A stretch of DNA of 64,000 nt, taken from the NCBI RefSeq assembly GCF_004355185.1, contig NZ_CP037922.1:1178001-1242000 (forward strand). The letters run 5' to 3'. Source of the stretch: Hymenobacter radiodurans. GTDB taxonomy: Bacteria > Bacteroidota > Bacteroidia > Cytophagales > Hymenobacteraceae. Of the stretch, positions 30,211-38,678 are shown piece by piece. The position numbers and the translations under genes were made by a program. The notes below the pieces were generated by a model. The model did not search any database and was not told the origin of the DNA. It saw only the letters and a list, made by a program, of their open reading frames with translations. The first letter of the stretch is position 1. Each line of letters starts with the position of its first letter.

Positions 30211-30654
30211 AGAAGGGAGAGAAAGGTGAATAGATGAGGCGAGTGGAAAAAAAGAAAAGACCGGAATCCGAGCGCTCGAAGCAGTTGGATTCCGGTCGAT
30301 GAAACGTCCGAAGTTATTGGGGGACAATACACAAGCAAGTACAAGTACCCATAGAAAGAGGGAATAATCGAATTACAAAGTCAGCTTTACTGGGCGGCAA
30401 CTCTGCGATTCTGCGCTTCCAGAGCAGAAAAATATGAGTTAAAGCTAAATGCATGATTTAAGCTGCACAACTATATATGTAATTTTATTTAGTGAAGCTT
30501 ATACCGAAAATGAGTTCAGCCGAATCAGAGGAGCATTTCCTAAAGCGTTTCTTTACCTTGGCGGGGCTGGCGAAACGGGACCTCTCCGATTATTCAGGCT
30601 GCCTGACGTCTGCTTTTTGTTTCTGGTAAACCTTACCTCTAGCTCATTTAACCT
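30211..30654. other. Intergenic region between divergent SusC and NagX-like genes
   Basis: About 440 AT-rich bases. The SusC side holds the hairpin described separately at 30259-30297. The NagX-like side has TACCTTG at 30554-30560, a weak match to the Bacteroidota -7 element, about 95 bases before the ATG. No open frame with family features is seen. Confidence 0.5.
30259..30297 (-). promoter_or_regulatory. Candidate leader terminator/attenuator of the second SusC
   Basis: On the minus strand an 11-bp perfect stem (30297-30287 with 30269-30259, GACCGGAATCC) is followed immediately by TTTTCTTTTTTT, the form of an intrinsic terminator. It lies about 50 bases before the SusC ATG. The gene on the other side is divergent, so there is no upstream gene for it to end. 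A conditional terminator in the leader is the simplest reading; what would control it is not visible. Confidence 0.55.
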
Positions 30655-31833
30655 ATGCAATCCACTACGCAGGCCGCCATCGAAACAACGCACACGGTAC
30701 CGTTGGTGGAGGCCAGCGGCCCGGCCCGGCTGGTGTCGCTCGATGTATTTCGGGGCATCACCGTCATGGCCATGATTCTGGTGAACAACCCCGGCAGTTG
30801 GGGCCACATTTATGGGCCGCTGGAGCACGCCAAATGGCACGGCTGCACCCCCACCGACCTCATATTCCCCTTCTTCCTGTTCATTGTGGGTGTCAGCATT
30901 GTGTACGCGCTCGATTCGGCCAAACAAGATAAAAGCCGCCACCCGCAGCTGTTGCTGCGCATTGTGAAGCGTTCAGCTATTCTGTTTGGGCTGGGGCTGT
31001 TTTCGGCGCTGTTTCCCAGCTTCGTGTTCGAAACGGTGCGGATTCCGGGGGTACTGGCGCGTATCGCCGTTGTATTCTTGGTGTGCGGTACGATATTCCT
31101 GAAAACGAACTGGCGCACGCAGGCGTGGCTGCTGGGGGGCATTTTGGTGCTGTATAACATCCTCATGCAAGTGGTGCCGGTGCCCGGCTTCGGCCCAGCC
31201 AACTTGGAGCCCGCCACCAACCTTGGCGCCTGGCTCGATCGGCTCATACTAGGTGAAAATCACTTGTGGAAATCCAGCAAAACCTGGGACCCGGAAGGGT
31301 TGCTGAGCACCTTGCCCGCCATCGGGACAGGCATTGCTGGCATGCTTGCCGGGCAATGGCTGCGTCGGCGCAATACAGAGTCGGCCACTAAAGTGGCGTG
31401 GCTTTTTGTAGCTGGCGGCGCTGCTATTGTGCTGGGAATGAACTGGAATGGGTGGTTTCCAATCAACAAAAGCCTCTGGACGAGCTCGTATGTACTCTAT
31501 ACGGGCGGGATTGCAATAGCAATGTTGGCGGCTCTGTACTGGCTCTGCGACGTGCACGGCTACCGCGCCTGGACCAAGCCTTTTTTGGTGTACGGTGTGA
31601 ATGCCATTACCGTATTCTTTCTGTCGGGCTTGGTGCCGCGCTTGCTGCAGATGATTAAAGTACCTGGTGCTAATGGCGAGTCGGTGGGCCTGCGCACCTG
31701 GCTTTACGACACGTTTTTTGTGCCCTATTTCAGTCCTATCAACGCTTCGTTGGCGGGCGCTATCGTGTGCGTGCTGATTTGGTTAGGGATATTGTGGGTG
31801 ATGTATAATCGACGGATTATTATTAAGGTCTGA
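30655..31833 (+). CDS. NagX-like membrane acyltransferase (DUF5009, HGSNAT-related)
   Basis: Protein of 392 residues with about ten membrane helices. The opening block RLVSLDVFRGITVMAMILVNNPG and HGCTPTDLIFPFFLFIVGVS are diagnostic of the bacterial relatives of heparan-alpha-glucosaminide N-acetyltransferase (often annotated NagX or DUF5009). The family's characteristic His is in AKWHGCTPTD. It probably moves an acetyl group across the membrane onto an amino sugar; the GH3 hexosaminidase-type gene at 34-37 kb would fit such a pathway, but is not adjacent. A motif copy is at 31134-31139. Confidence 0.85.
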   Translation: MQSTTQAAIETTHTVPLVEASGPARLVSLDVFRGITVMAMILVNNPGSWGHIYGPLEHAKWHGCTPTDLIFPFFLFIVGVSIVYALDSAKQDKSRHPQLLLRIVKRSAILFGLGLFSALFPSFVFETVRIPGVLARIAVVFLVCGTIFLKTNWRTQAWLLGGILVLYNILMQVVPVPGFGPANLEPATNLGAWLDRLILGENHLWKSSKTWDPEGLLSTLPAIGTGIAGMLAGQWLRRRNTESATKVAWLFVAGGAAIVLGMNWNGWFPINKSLWTSSYVLYTGGIAIAMLAALYWLCDVHGYRAWTKPFLVYGVNAITVFFLSGLVPRLLQMIKVPGANGESVGLRTWLYDTFFVPYFSPINASLAGAIVCVLIWLGILWVMYNRRIIIKV

Positions 31834-31870
31834 TGAGCTGAATTGCGCAAATTTTACGAACAATAGTTAT

Positions 31871-31976
31871 CTAGATGGTCATGCAGAGCGGAGCGAAGCA
31901 TCTCGCGGGCTGATGTTAGGTTACTAATCTAACGGCGCGGGCGAGATGCTTCGCTCCGCTCTGCATGACCATCTAG
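31871..31976. repeat. REP-like palindromic element, 36-bp perfect arms
   Basis: Arms 31871-31906 and 31941-31976 pair perfectly over 36 bp around a 34-base centre. The arm core, GCAGAGCGGAGCGAAGCATC, recurs at 37397-37423 and 59276-59369, so it is a dispersed intergenic family. Here it lies between two converging genes and may also end transcription. Confidence 0.85.
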
Positions 31977-31985
31977 GGTTTTGTT

Positions 31986-33611
31986 TTAGAAAGTATAGCC
32001 CGCGAAATCCTGACGCAACTTGGTTTTGAGCAGTTTGCCTGTGGCGGTGTGGGGCAATTGGTCCACAAATTCTACCGCGTCGGGCGTCCACCAGCGCGCA
32101 ATTTTGCCCTCGAAGAATTGCAACAGCTCTTCCTTGCTGACTTCAGCGCCCGGTTTGAGCACTATTACCAGTAATGGCCGCTCGCTCCACTTCGGATGGG
32201 GCACGCCGATAACGGCTGCCTCGGCTACGGCCGGGTGCGCAATCGCGTGGTTTTCCAGATCAATAGACGAAATCCACTCGCCGCCCGACTTGATGACATC
32301 CTTGGAACGGTCGGTGATTTGCATGAAGCCATCGGGGTCGATGGTGGCTACGTCGCCGGTTTTGAACCAGCCACTTTGAGTTAGCTGCCCCGGCTCACCG
32401 GCCCGGAAATAGTCGCCCACGATGAAGGGGCCGCGCACGAGCAAGTCGCCGAAGGCAACGCCGTTGTGCGGCAACTCTTGGCCGGCATCGTCCACGATTT
32501 TCATGTCTACCCCAAAGATGGCGCGTCCCTGCTTGGTTTGAATGGCGAATTGCTCATCGGGAGAGAGGAGCAAGTGCTTGGCTTTGAGCGTGCAGGCCGT
32601 GCCCAGCGGACTGGTTTCGGTCATGCCCCAGGCGTGACGGATTTCGATATGTAATTCCTCATCAAAGGCTTTTAGCAACGCCGGCGGGCAAGACGATCCG
32701 CCCACAATCATGCGCTTGAGAGTGCTGAATTGTAGCTTTTTCTCCCGCATAAACGTCAGCAGGCCAAACCAAATAGTGGGCACACCAGCCGTAAACGTGA
32801 CTTTTTCCTGCTCATACAGTTCGAACAAGCTAGCAGCGTCGAGGCCGGGGCCGGGCATCACCAGCTTACAGCCATTCATGGGCGCCACGTAGGGAATGCC
32901 CCAGGCGTTGACGTGAAACATGGGCACGACGGGCAACACTACGTCGCGGGCCGAGCAGTTGAAGCAGTCGGGCAGGGAGGCGGCGTAGCTGTGCAGCAGG
33001 GTGGAGCGATGGGAGTAGAGCACACCCTTGGGCTCGTCGGTGGTACCAGAAGTATAGCAGAGCGACGAGGCGGTGTTCTCGTCGAAAACGGGCCACTCAA
33101 AGTCAGCTGTTTGGGCAGCTAGTAGCTCCTCATAGCAGAGCAGTTCGCCGGGCAAAGTGGAGTCGGCGGGCATGTGGGCGCGGTCGGTGAGCAGAACCCA
33201 GCCGGCAACTTTTTGGCAGTGGGGGGCTAATTTCTCAGCCAGCGGCAGAAAAGTGAGGTCCAGAAATATGTAGCTGTCCTCGGCGTGGTTGATGATGAAT
33301 ACCAACTGCTCAGCAAACAAGCGCGGGTTAATGGTGTGACAAATGGCTCCCAGCCCCGACACGCCATAATACAGCTCGAAGTGGCGGTGGTTGTTCCAGG
33401 CCAGCGTCCCGATTCGGTCGCCCATGCCGATACCCAAACTCTTGAGCGCGTTGGCTAACTGCTTGCTGCGCTGGTGGGCATCGTGGTAGGTGTAGCGGTG
33501 GATGCCGCCTTCCGTTAGGCGCGACACAATTTCCGTGTCGGAGTGCCATTTGGCCGCGTGTTCAAGAAGCCCCGCGATGCGCAGGGGCTGATTCATCATC
33601 AAGCCGAGCAT
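31986..33611 (-). CDS. Long-chain acyl-CoA synthetase (AMP-binding family)
   Basis: Adenylates a fatty acid and loads it on CoA. Protein of 541 residues with all family motifs: [20 protein letters not shown] (P-loop, about 178-197), MTETSPLG (about 330), [16 protein letters not shown] (about 410) and [20 protein letters not shown] (about 430), plus the catalytic Lys in [11 protein letters not shown] at the C terminus. It resembles the medium/long-chain 'AlkK/FadD' group. No signal peptide. The gene stands alone between two repeat elements. A motif copy is at 33221-33226 (TTAGCCCCCCAC on the coding strand). Confidence 0.9.
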   Translation of the reverse strand: MLGLMMNQPLRIAGLLEHAAKWHSDTEIVSRLTEGGIHRYTYHDAHQRSKQLANALKSLGIGMGDRIGTLAWNNHRHFELYYGVSGLGAICHTINPRLFAEQLVFIINHAEDSYIFLDLTFLPLAEKLAPHCQKVAGWVLLTDRAHMPADSTLPGELLCYEELLAAQTADFEWPVFDENTASSLCYTSGTTDEPKGVLYSHRSTLLHSYAASLPDCFNCSARDVVLPVVPMFHVNAWGIPYVAPMNGCKLVMPGPGLDAASLFELYEQEKVTFTAGVPTIWFGLLTFMREKKLQFSTLKRMIVGGSSCPPALLKAFDEELHIEIRHAWGMTETSPLGTACTLKAKHLLLSPDEQFAIQTKQGRAIFGVDMKIVDDAGQELPHNGVAFGDLLVRGPFIVGDYFRAGEPGQLTQSGWFKTGDVATIDPDGFMQITDRSKDVIKSGGEWISSIDLENHAIAHPAVAEAAVIGVPHPKWSERPLLVIVLKPGAEVSKEELLQFFEGKIARWWTPDAVEFVDQLPHTATGKLLKTKLRQDFAGYTF

Positions 33612-33666
33612 AGAAAAATGGGTTGGGTGGGAAACGGACGATACCGCTTTCTAAGCTAAGAAAAAA

Positions 33667-33982
33667 CAACGATTGGTCTCGCGTGCGCCTCACCCCCCGG
33701 CCCCTCTCCAAGGGGTAACGCGCATTGAGCGTTTGCGGGGGTGCCAGACGCTCAGCCTACGCGGCTACGTCGGCTACTGCCTCCGCAACCGCTACAGCGC
33801 GATTAGCTTTAACACAAAAAAGCCCCCAGAGAATTTCTGGGGGCTTTTTTATAACGCTTCACTTCCTAACGAAAGCGGTAGCCGTACTGGAGGCGCGAGC
33901 CAAAAGTGCGGCGTAGAATGATTAGCGTCAGGCTCCCCCTCTTCCCTTGGAGAGGGGGCCGGGGGGTGAGGCCAATCGTTGA
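33667..33982. repeat. Nested inverted-repeat element between genes
   Basis: Outer ends CAACGATTGG (33667-) and CCAATCGTTG (to 33982) are inverted, and just inside them lie arms 33687-33714 and 33944-33972 (CCTCACCCCCCGGCCCC type) that pair with one unpaired C. A full terminator hairpin sits in the centre (33816-33850). No coding frame is convincing. It looks like a small non-autonomous repeat (MITE/REP-like) that holds, or has landed around, the terminator of the GH3 gene. A shorter relative is at 49069-49115. Confidence 0.6.
33816..33850. terminator. Terminator with paired motif cores
   Basis: 15-bp arms 33816-33830 and 33836-33850, core AAAAAAGCCCCCAGA and complement with T6. On the minus strand it would end the GH3 fusion gene. 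Confidence 0.88.
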
Positions 33983-33988
33983 AGCCTC

Positions 33989-36900
33989 TTAATTCTCCTT
34001 CAGCACCGGCGATTCAGTGGGCGTACTTTTGCCCTGCTGCACCGCTTCGATGGCAACTTGCAATAAGTGACTGCGCACGCTCAGGTCGCTGATTTTATTG
34101 TTGTTGCGAGTTGGGTTGACCCGGTTTGAAAGGAAGATAACCACCACATCATACTGCGGATCGACCCAGAAGTAGGTGCCGGTGTAACCCGTGTGGCCGT
34201 AGCTGCTTGGGCTAGCATTTTTGGCCGAATTCACCGAGGGGTTGGCAGCAGGCCGGTCGAAGCCGAGGGCGCGACGATTGTCGGGGCAGAACTGGCAGCG
34301 CGTGTACTCGGCTATGGTCTCGGGTTTGATGAGCTGCTGTCCACCATACTTGCCATTCCAGGCGTACATCTGCACTACTTTGGCTAGGTCATTGGCGTTG
34401 CCGAACAGGCCCGCGTGCCCAGAAATGCCCCCCAGCAGAGCTGCGCCTTCGTCGTGCACGGTGCCGTGCAGCTGGCTGTGGCGGAACAAAGAGTCATATT
34501 CGGTGGGAGTAATGCGGCTAAGCGGGAAGCGGCGGGTGGGGTTGTAGCCCATAGTTGTCGCGCCCAACGGCTTATAAATCTCATCCACCACAAACTGATT
34601 GAGCGGTTTGCCCGAAGCTGAGCGCACAAACTGCGGATACATGATAAACGACAAATCGGAGTACACGTAGCCGGGCTTCTCATTCAGCGGCGACTCGGCA
34701 ATGGCTTCGCGAATGCGCTCGGGGAAGTCTTTGCGGGCCCACAGATTGGTGGCAGCCTGATAGGGAAAGCGAGCCGACGAATCGGAGCGGAAGAAGCGGC
34801 GGTTTAGCTCCGATGGCTTGGTGGCGGATACGTTGGCTGCATCGGGACTTTTGCCAAACAGCTTATTAAAAATGCCGCGGGGCTTGGTATAATCTTTCCA
34901 GAAGGGAATCCAGGCTTTGAGGCGGGCTTGGTGGGTAAGCACGTCACGTAGCTTCAAATCCTGCTTGTTCGTGCCCACAAACTCGGGGTAAAGCTGCCCC
35001 ATGGTCATGTCGGGGTTGAACTTGCCCTGATCCTGAAGGCGCATGAGTGCCGGCAGTGCCGCCGATACTTTCGTGACTGAAGCCAAGTCGTAAATGTCGG
35101 TGTTCTGCACTGGGCGCGGCTTTTTGCCCCCCAAGCGTGGATTGTCGGCGTAGTCGTGGGTGCCGTAGCTTTTGCGCAACACTACCGTGCCGTTGCGGGC
35201 AATCAGCACTTCGCCACCGGGGAATGCCTTGGCTGCCAACGCCTGCTGCATCATCGAGTCCACGCGGGCTTCGAGGTTGTTGCTCATGCCCACCGCTTCG
35301 GGGTAGCTATAGCTCAGGCGCATGCCGCCCTGGGTGCTGAGGCCGAAGCCGCGCGGGTAGTCGTCGGAGATGGTGACGGGCAATTTGCCTTGGGCGCCAA
35401 TGCCGCCAAAAATCATTTGCGCAGTCAGATCCTGGGCGTTTCTGCTTTCCTGATACGCTAGTACCACGGCATCGGCGCGGGCTAGGTCGCGGACTTTGGC
35501 CACGGCGTAGGCATTGCCAAACACGCTGACTACAATGCGCTGTTTGGCGGTTGCCAGCTCTCGCAGGAGCACGTTGGTTTCCGGCGTTACTCCAAAGTTG
35601 GTAGCTGGCAACCGGCCTAAGTTATTCAGACCGACAAGCAGCGTATTGTAGCCTTTCAGCGCCTCCCGAATCTTCACTAGCTCATCCAGTGTAGGCGTGG
35701 CCGACAGCCAAAAATGGTCGGCTGGTGCGTAGTCCGCCACCATGCGCTGGAAGTCGGTGGTGTCTTTGGTGCCGATGGCCACCGTGGCAATACGTAGCGT
35801 GTCCAGGCCTTGCAGCGGCAGCATGCTCTTCTCGTTGCGCAGCAAGGTTAGAGACAACTCGCTCAGGCGCTGACTCAGGTAGTTGGCGTGCGGGGTGTTG
35901 AGGTCCTTGTACAGGTTTTTGAGGTCGATGGGCTGATACTTATTCAGCCCCGCCCACTCCTTCAGCGCCAGTACTTTGCGACAACGGCGGTCAATTTCTT
36001 CCTGCGTGATTTCGCCCCGATTAATGGCTTCCCGAACCATCGTTAGGGCCAGCGGAATATTTTTGGAGAACTCCAACACGTCGTTGCCGGCGAGAAGGGC
36101 ACGTACATCGCCTTCACCGGGCGGGAACATATTGGTGAGGCCCTTCATGTTCATAGCATCCGTGAAAATGACGCCTTCAAAGCCCATTTTCTCCTTCACC
36201 ATGCCCGTCACGATGGGCTTGGAAAGGGTGGAGGGAATGCCAGTGCTGTCGAGGGCTGGGATGTTGAGGTGAGCAATCATAATGCCCCCCAAGCCGCGCC
36301 GCATCAGGTCGCGGAAGGGAAATAGCTCCAGGGTGTCAATGCGGCGCTTGTCTACCCGAATTAGGGGCAGGGCGAGGTGAGAGTCCGTGTCAGTGTCGCC
36401 GTGGCCGGGGAAGTGCTTGGCTACGGCGAGAATGCCGTTGTCCTGCATGCCGCGCATGTATTGGTAGCTCTTGGCCGTTACTTCTTCGCGGTTGTCGCCC
36501 CAGGAGCGGTAGCCAATGACGGGGTTAGCCGCGTTGTTATTCACATCGACCACCGGCGCAAAGTTGACGTGCATACCGGTGCGCTTGAACTGGCGGGCAA
36601 TCTCGGCGCCCATCTCGTAGAGCAAGGCGGTGTCCTGCACGCCGCCCATGCTCATTTGGTACGGAAACCGCGTGGTACTATCCAACCGCATACCGATGCC
36701 CCACTCCGCATCCATGGCCACCAGCAGCGGCACTTTCGCTTGGGCTTGATAGCGGTTCAGCAACTTGCTTTGGCGCACTGGGCCGCCCTGGAAGAAAATA
36801 AGCCCCCCAACGCCGTACTGCTGCACCAACTGCGACACGGAGTCTTCATCGATGCGCTTGCGGTTAGAATACGCCGCCACCATAAAGAGCTGCGCCACCC

Positions 36901-37114
36901 GCTGATCGGGGGTGAGCGTGGCCATCACCGAATCAACCCAGTGTGACTTTGCCAGTTGGGGGGCAAAAGGCACCGGCGCGTTCAGTGAAACCGGCTTTAT
37001 CGGAGCAGCAACTTTAGGTTTAGTCGGTTTCTTCCGTCGTTGCTGGGCCGAAGTGGCGAAAGGCAGGAACAACAGAAGCAGGATGAAGAGCGAGAAATTC
37101 CGGGGCGTAAGCAA
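33989..37114 (-). CDS. GH3 beta-N-acetylhexosaminidase-like / beta-lactamase fusion
   Basis: About 1041 residues. I take the TTG at 37114 as start because it gives a signal peptide (LFILLLLFLPFATSAQ); the frame is open further up, through repeat DNA. Residues about 50-600 are GH3: KHFPGHGDTDTDSH and the nucleophile Asp in VIFTDAMNMKGL, as in NagZ-type enzymes, plus a GH3 C-terminal domain (VLAYQESRNAQDLTAQMIFG). Residues about 620-1010 are a class C beta-lactamase-like domain: DLASVTKVSAALPAL with the nucleophilic Ser, YSDLSFIMYP as the Tyr motif, and SYGHTGYTGT in place of KTG. Such fusions are known in Bacteroidota and suggest combined cutting of peptidoglycan glycan and peptide, in the periplasm. 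Four motif copies lie inside. Confidence 0.88.
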   Translation of the reverse strand: MLTPRNFSLFILLLLFLPFATSAQQRRKKPTKPKVAAPIKPVSLNAPVPFAPQLAKSHWVDSVMATLTPDQRVAQLFMVAAYSNRKRIDEDSVSQLVQQYGVGGLIFFQGGPVRQSKLLNRYQAQAKVPLLVAMDAEWGIGMRLDSTTRFPYQMSMGGVQDTALLYEMGAEIARQFKRTGMHVNFAPVVDVNNNAANPVIGYRSWGDNREEVTAKSYQYMRGMQDNGILAVAKHFPGHGDTDTDSHLALPLIRVDKRRIDTLELFPFRDLMRRGLGGIMIAHLNIPALDSTGIPSTLSKPIVTGMVKEKMGFEGVIFTDAMNMKGLTNMFPPGEGDVRALLAGNDVLEFSKNIPLALTMVREAINRGEITQEEIDRRCRKVLALKEWAGLNKYQPIDLKNLYKDLNTPHANYLSQRLSELSLTLLRNEKSMLPLQGLDTLRIATVAIGTKDTTDFQRMVADYAPADHFWLSATPTLDELVKIREALKGYNTLLVGLNNLGRLPATNFGVTPETNVLLRELATAKQRIVVSVFGNAYAVAKVRDLARADAVVLAYQESRNAQDLTAQMIFGGIGAQGKLPVTISDDYPRGFGLSTQGGMRLSYSYPEAVGMSNNLEARVDSMMQQALAAKAFPGGEVLIARNGTVVLRKSYGTHDYADNPRLGGKKPRPVQNTDIYDLASVTKVSAALPALMRLQDQGKFNPDMTMGQLYPEFVGTNKQDLKLRDVLTHQARLKAWIPFWKDYTKPRGIFNKLFGKSPDAANVSATKPSELNRRFFRSDSSARFPYQAATNLWARKDFPERIREAIAESPLNEKPGYVYSDLSFIMYPQFVRSASGKPLNQFVVDEIYKPLGATTMGYNPTRRFPLSRITPTEYDSLFRHSQLHGTVHDEGAALLGGISGHAGLFGNANDLAKVVQMYAWNGKYGGQQLIKPETIAEYTRCQFCPDNRRALGFDRPAANPSVNSAKNASPSSYGHTGYTGTYFWVDPQYDVVVIFLSNRVNPTRNNNKISDLSVRSHLLQVAIEAVQQGKSTPTESPVLKEN

Positions 37115-37247
37115 GGGCGCAGGGTTCGGGTGGAAGTCAGCCGTAAAAATACGGCAACCCACGAAGTTATGCGAGAATACCTGAGAAAGTGGATCGGAAA
37201 TAAAGACGAACAGGCTGTAGACTAATCTAGAGTTTTCCATATGCCCT

Positions 37248-37423
37248 TCATGCCGAGCACAGCGAAGTATATCTACCACCCCATTTGTCATCCTGAGCTT
37301 GCGAAGGACCTTATAGCAGTTGAACGACTCGTTCTCAGGTGAGAAGGTCCTTCGCAAGCTCAGGATGACAGAAGGGTTAGTTAACGACTCTAGGCAAGAT
37401 GCTTCGCTCCGCTCTGCATGACG
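37248..37423. repeat. Cluster of REP-like palindromes
   Basis: Three pieces follow one another: TCATGCCGAGCACAGCGAAG at 37248, a perfect 27-bp inverted repeat (37286-37312 with 37344-37370, core TGAGCTTGCGAAGGACC), and at 37397-37423 a single arm of the family seen at 31871 and 59276. They lie upstream of the GH3 start, and single arms suggest repeated insertion or decay. Confidence 0.75.
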
Positions 37424-37471
37424 TTCTACTTATTGGTCAGTTTTGTTGAATTCGAGATAATAGTCGCACAA

Positions 37472-37501
37472 AAAAGAGCTGAAGATATCTTCAGCTCTTT
37501 T
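37472..37501. terminator. Bidirectional terminator
   Basis: 14-bp arms AAAAGAGCTGAAGA (37472-37485) and its complement (37488-37501), with T-tracts on either strand. It ends the PhoD-like gene on the minus strand. Confidence 0.85.
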
Positions 37502-37523
37502 GGCTCACCAACAGAAGTCTGTA

Positions 37524-38531
37524 TTACTGAATGACTGTTTTCTCCGCGTAAAAAACCTCTCCGTTTTCGCCCTTCAACTCCATAGTTGTTAGGAGCTTTT
37601 TGCCTTTCTGCCGAAGGCGAAACAGAGCATAGTGTTTCTGATTGACCAGCGGACCTACGCGGTATTTATTTGGCTCGCCAGTGTTGTTGGTAGCTGGGTG
37701 CGTGAGGCCACTGGACGTGACTTCGTACACGGGATAAGGTACGCTAGGCACGGTCATTTTAGCTATTTCGCCAATGTGGCGGTCGCCGCTCATGAGCAGC
37801 ACGCCTTTAGCTTTCGTGCTGGCTAGCAATGCCAGAAAGCGCTGGCGGGCAACCGGGAAATTGGCCCATTTCTCATACCGATGCTCTTCGGCCAGAAACT
37901 GAATGCCGGAGCCAATAATATGGGCATCGGCGTCGCTGTTGGTCAGTTGTTCTTCCAGCCAACGCCATTGCGCCTCGCCCAGAATATCGCCGGTAGGGTT
38001 GGGTTGATACACTTTGTTGGCGTCCCGAAACAAGGCATCTTGATGGTAGCGGTCATCGAGCAAAATTACCTTCACTCGTTTCTTCCCGACAGTATAAGTA
38101 TACGCGGCATAAATGCCCTCCTGCTGGCGGCGGGGGCTGGCAGCAGGCTCCTGCAAGAAGTCGAGGGCTAGTTGCTGACTTTCTTTTTTGGGGCCAAACG
38201 ATTTGTCGCCATCGTTGCGGCCATAGTCGTGGTCGTCCCAGGTACCGATGACGGGGACTTGGGTGCGGAAGGCTTTGTACTCGGGTTGGTTGAACTGCTG
38301 GTCGTACTTGGCTTTGAGCACGGTCATGTCTTCCGTGTCGCCGTAAATGTTGTCGCCCAGCCAGATCCAGAGGTCCGGTTTATCCTTGGAAATTGTCCCC
38401 CAGATGGTCTGCGGAAGGTCTTGGCGGTCGCAGGAGCCGAAAGCAATTGTCATTGCTTTGTTGCGCTGAGCCACGGCCGTCGGGCTGCCCAGAGTTAAAA
38501 GTAAACTCAGGATCAGGAGATAGTTTTTCAT
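37524..38531 (-). CDS. PhoD-like (alkaline phosphatase D family) metallophosphatase
   Basis: 335 residues from ATG 38531, chosen because it opens a clear signal peptide (MKNYLLILSLLLTLGSPTAVAQ). Metal-binding blocks of the PhoD family are present: IAFGSCDRQDLPQ, WIWLGDNIYGD, WDDHDYGRNDGD and LLMSGDRHIGEI. The family hydrolyses phosphodiesters or monoesters outside the cytoplasm; members in Bacteroidota often act on unknown organophosphates. A single-gene unit: REP DNA and a terminator lie beyond its end, and a motif half-site (38598-38603) lies upstream. Confidence 0.88.
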   Translation of the reverse strand: MKNYLLILSLLLTLGSPTAVAQRNKAMTIAFGSCDRQDLPQTIWGTISKDKPDLWIWLGDNIYGDTEDMTVLKAKYDQQFNQPEYKAFRTQVPVIGTWDDHDYGRNDGDKSFGPKKESQQLALDFLQEPAASPRRQQEGIYAAYTYTVGKKRVKVILLDDRYHQDALFRDANKVYQPNPTGDILGEAQWRWLEEQLTNSDADAHIIGSGIQFLAEEHRYEKWANFPVARQRFLALLASTKAKGVLLMSGDRHIGEIAKMTVPSVPYPVYEVTSSGLTHPATNNTGEPNKYRVGPLVNQKHYALFRLRQKGKKLLTTMELKGENGEVFYAEKTVIQ

Positions 38532-38678
38532 GCTGCAAATATGAAAAATAGAGCAGAAGGAGCGACGTGCTTGGTGTGAAGCTACGGTTATAAAAAGCCC
38601 CCCAGCCGTCAAAAGCATCCGCCGCCGGTCTAATTTTTGTGAGTCGGGCACACGCCACGCCGCCGCTGCGCGTTAAGT

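Noticed and set aside
33667..33982. Insertion sequence
   Set aside because: No transposase frame in 315 bases and no clear target duplication; called a repeat instead.
37115..37357. Longer N terminus of the GH3 fusion
   Set aside because: It runs through REP-like repeats and would bury the signal peptide that begins at 37114.
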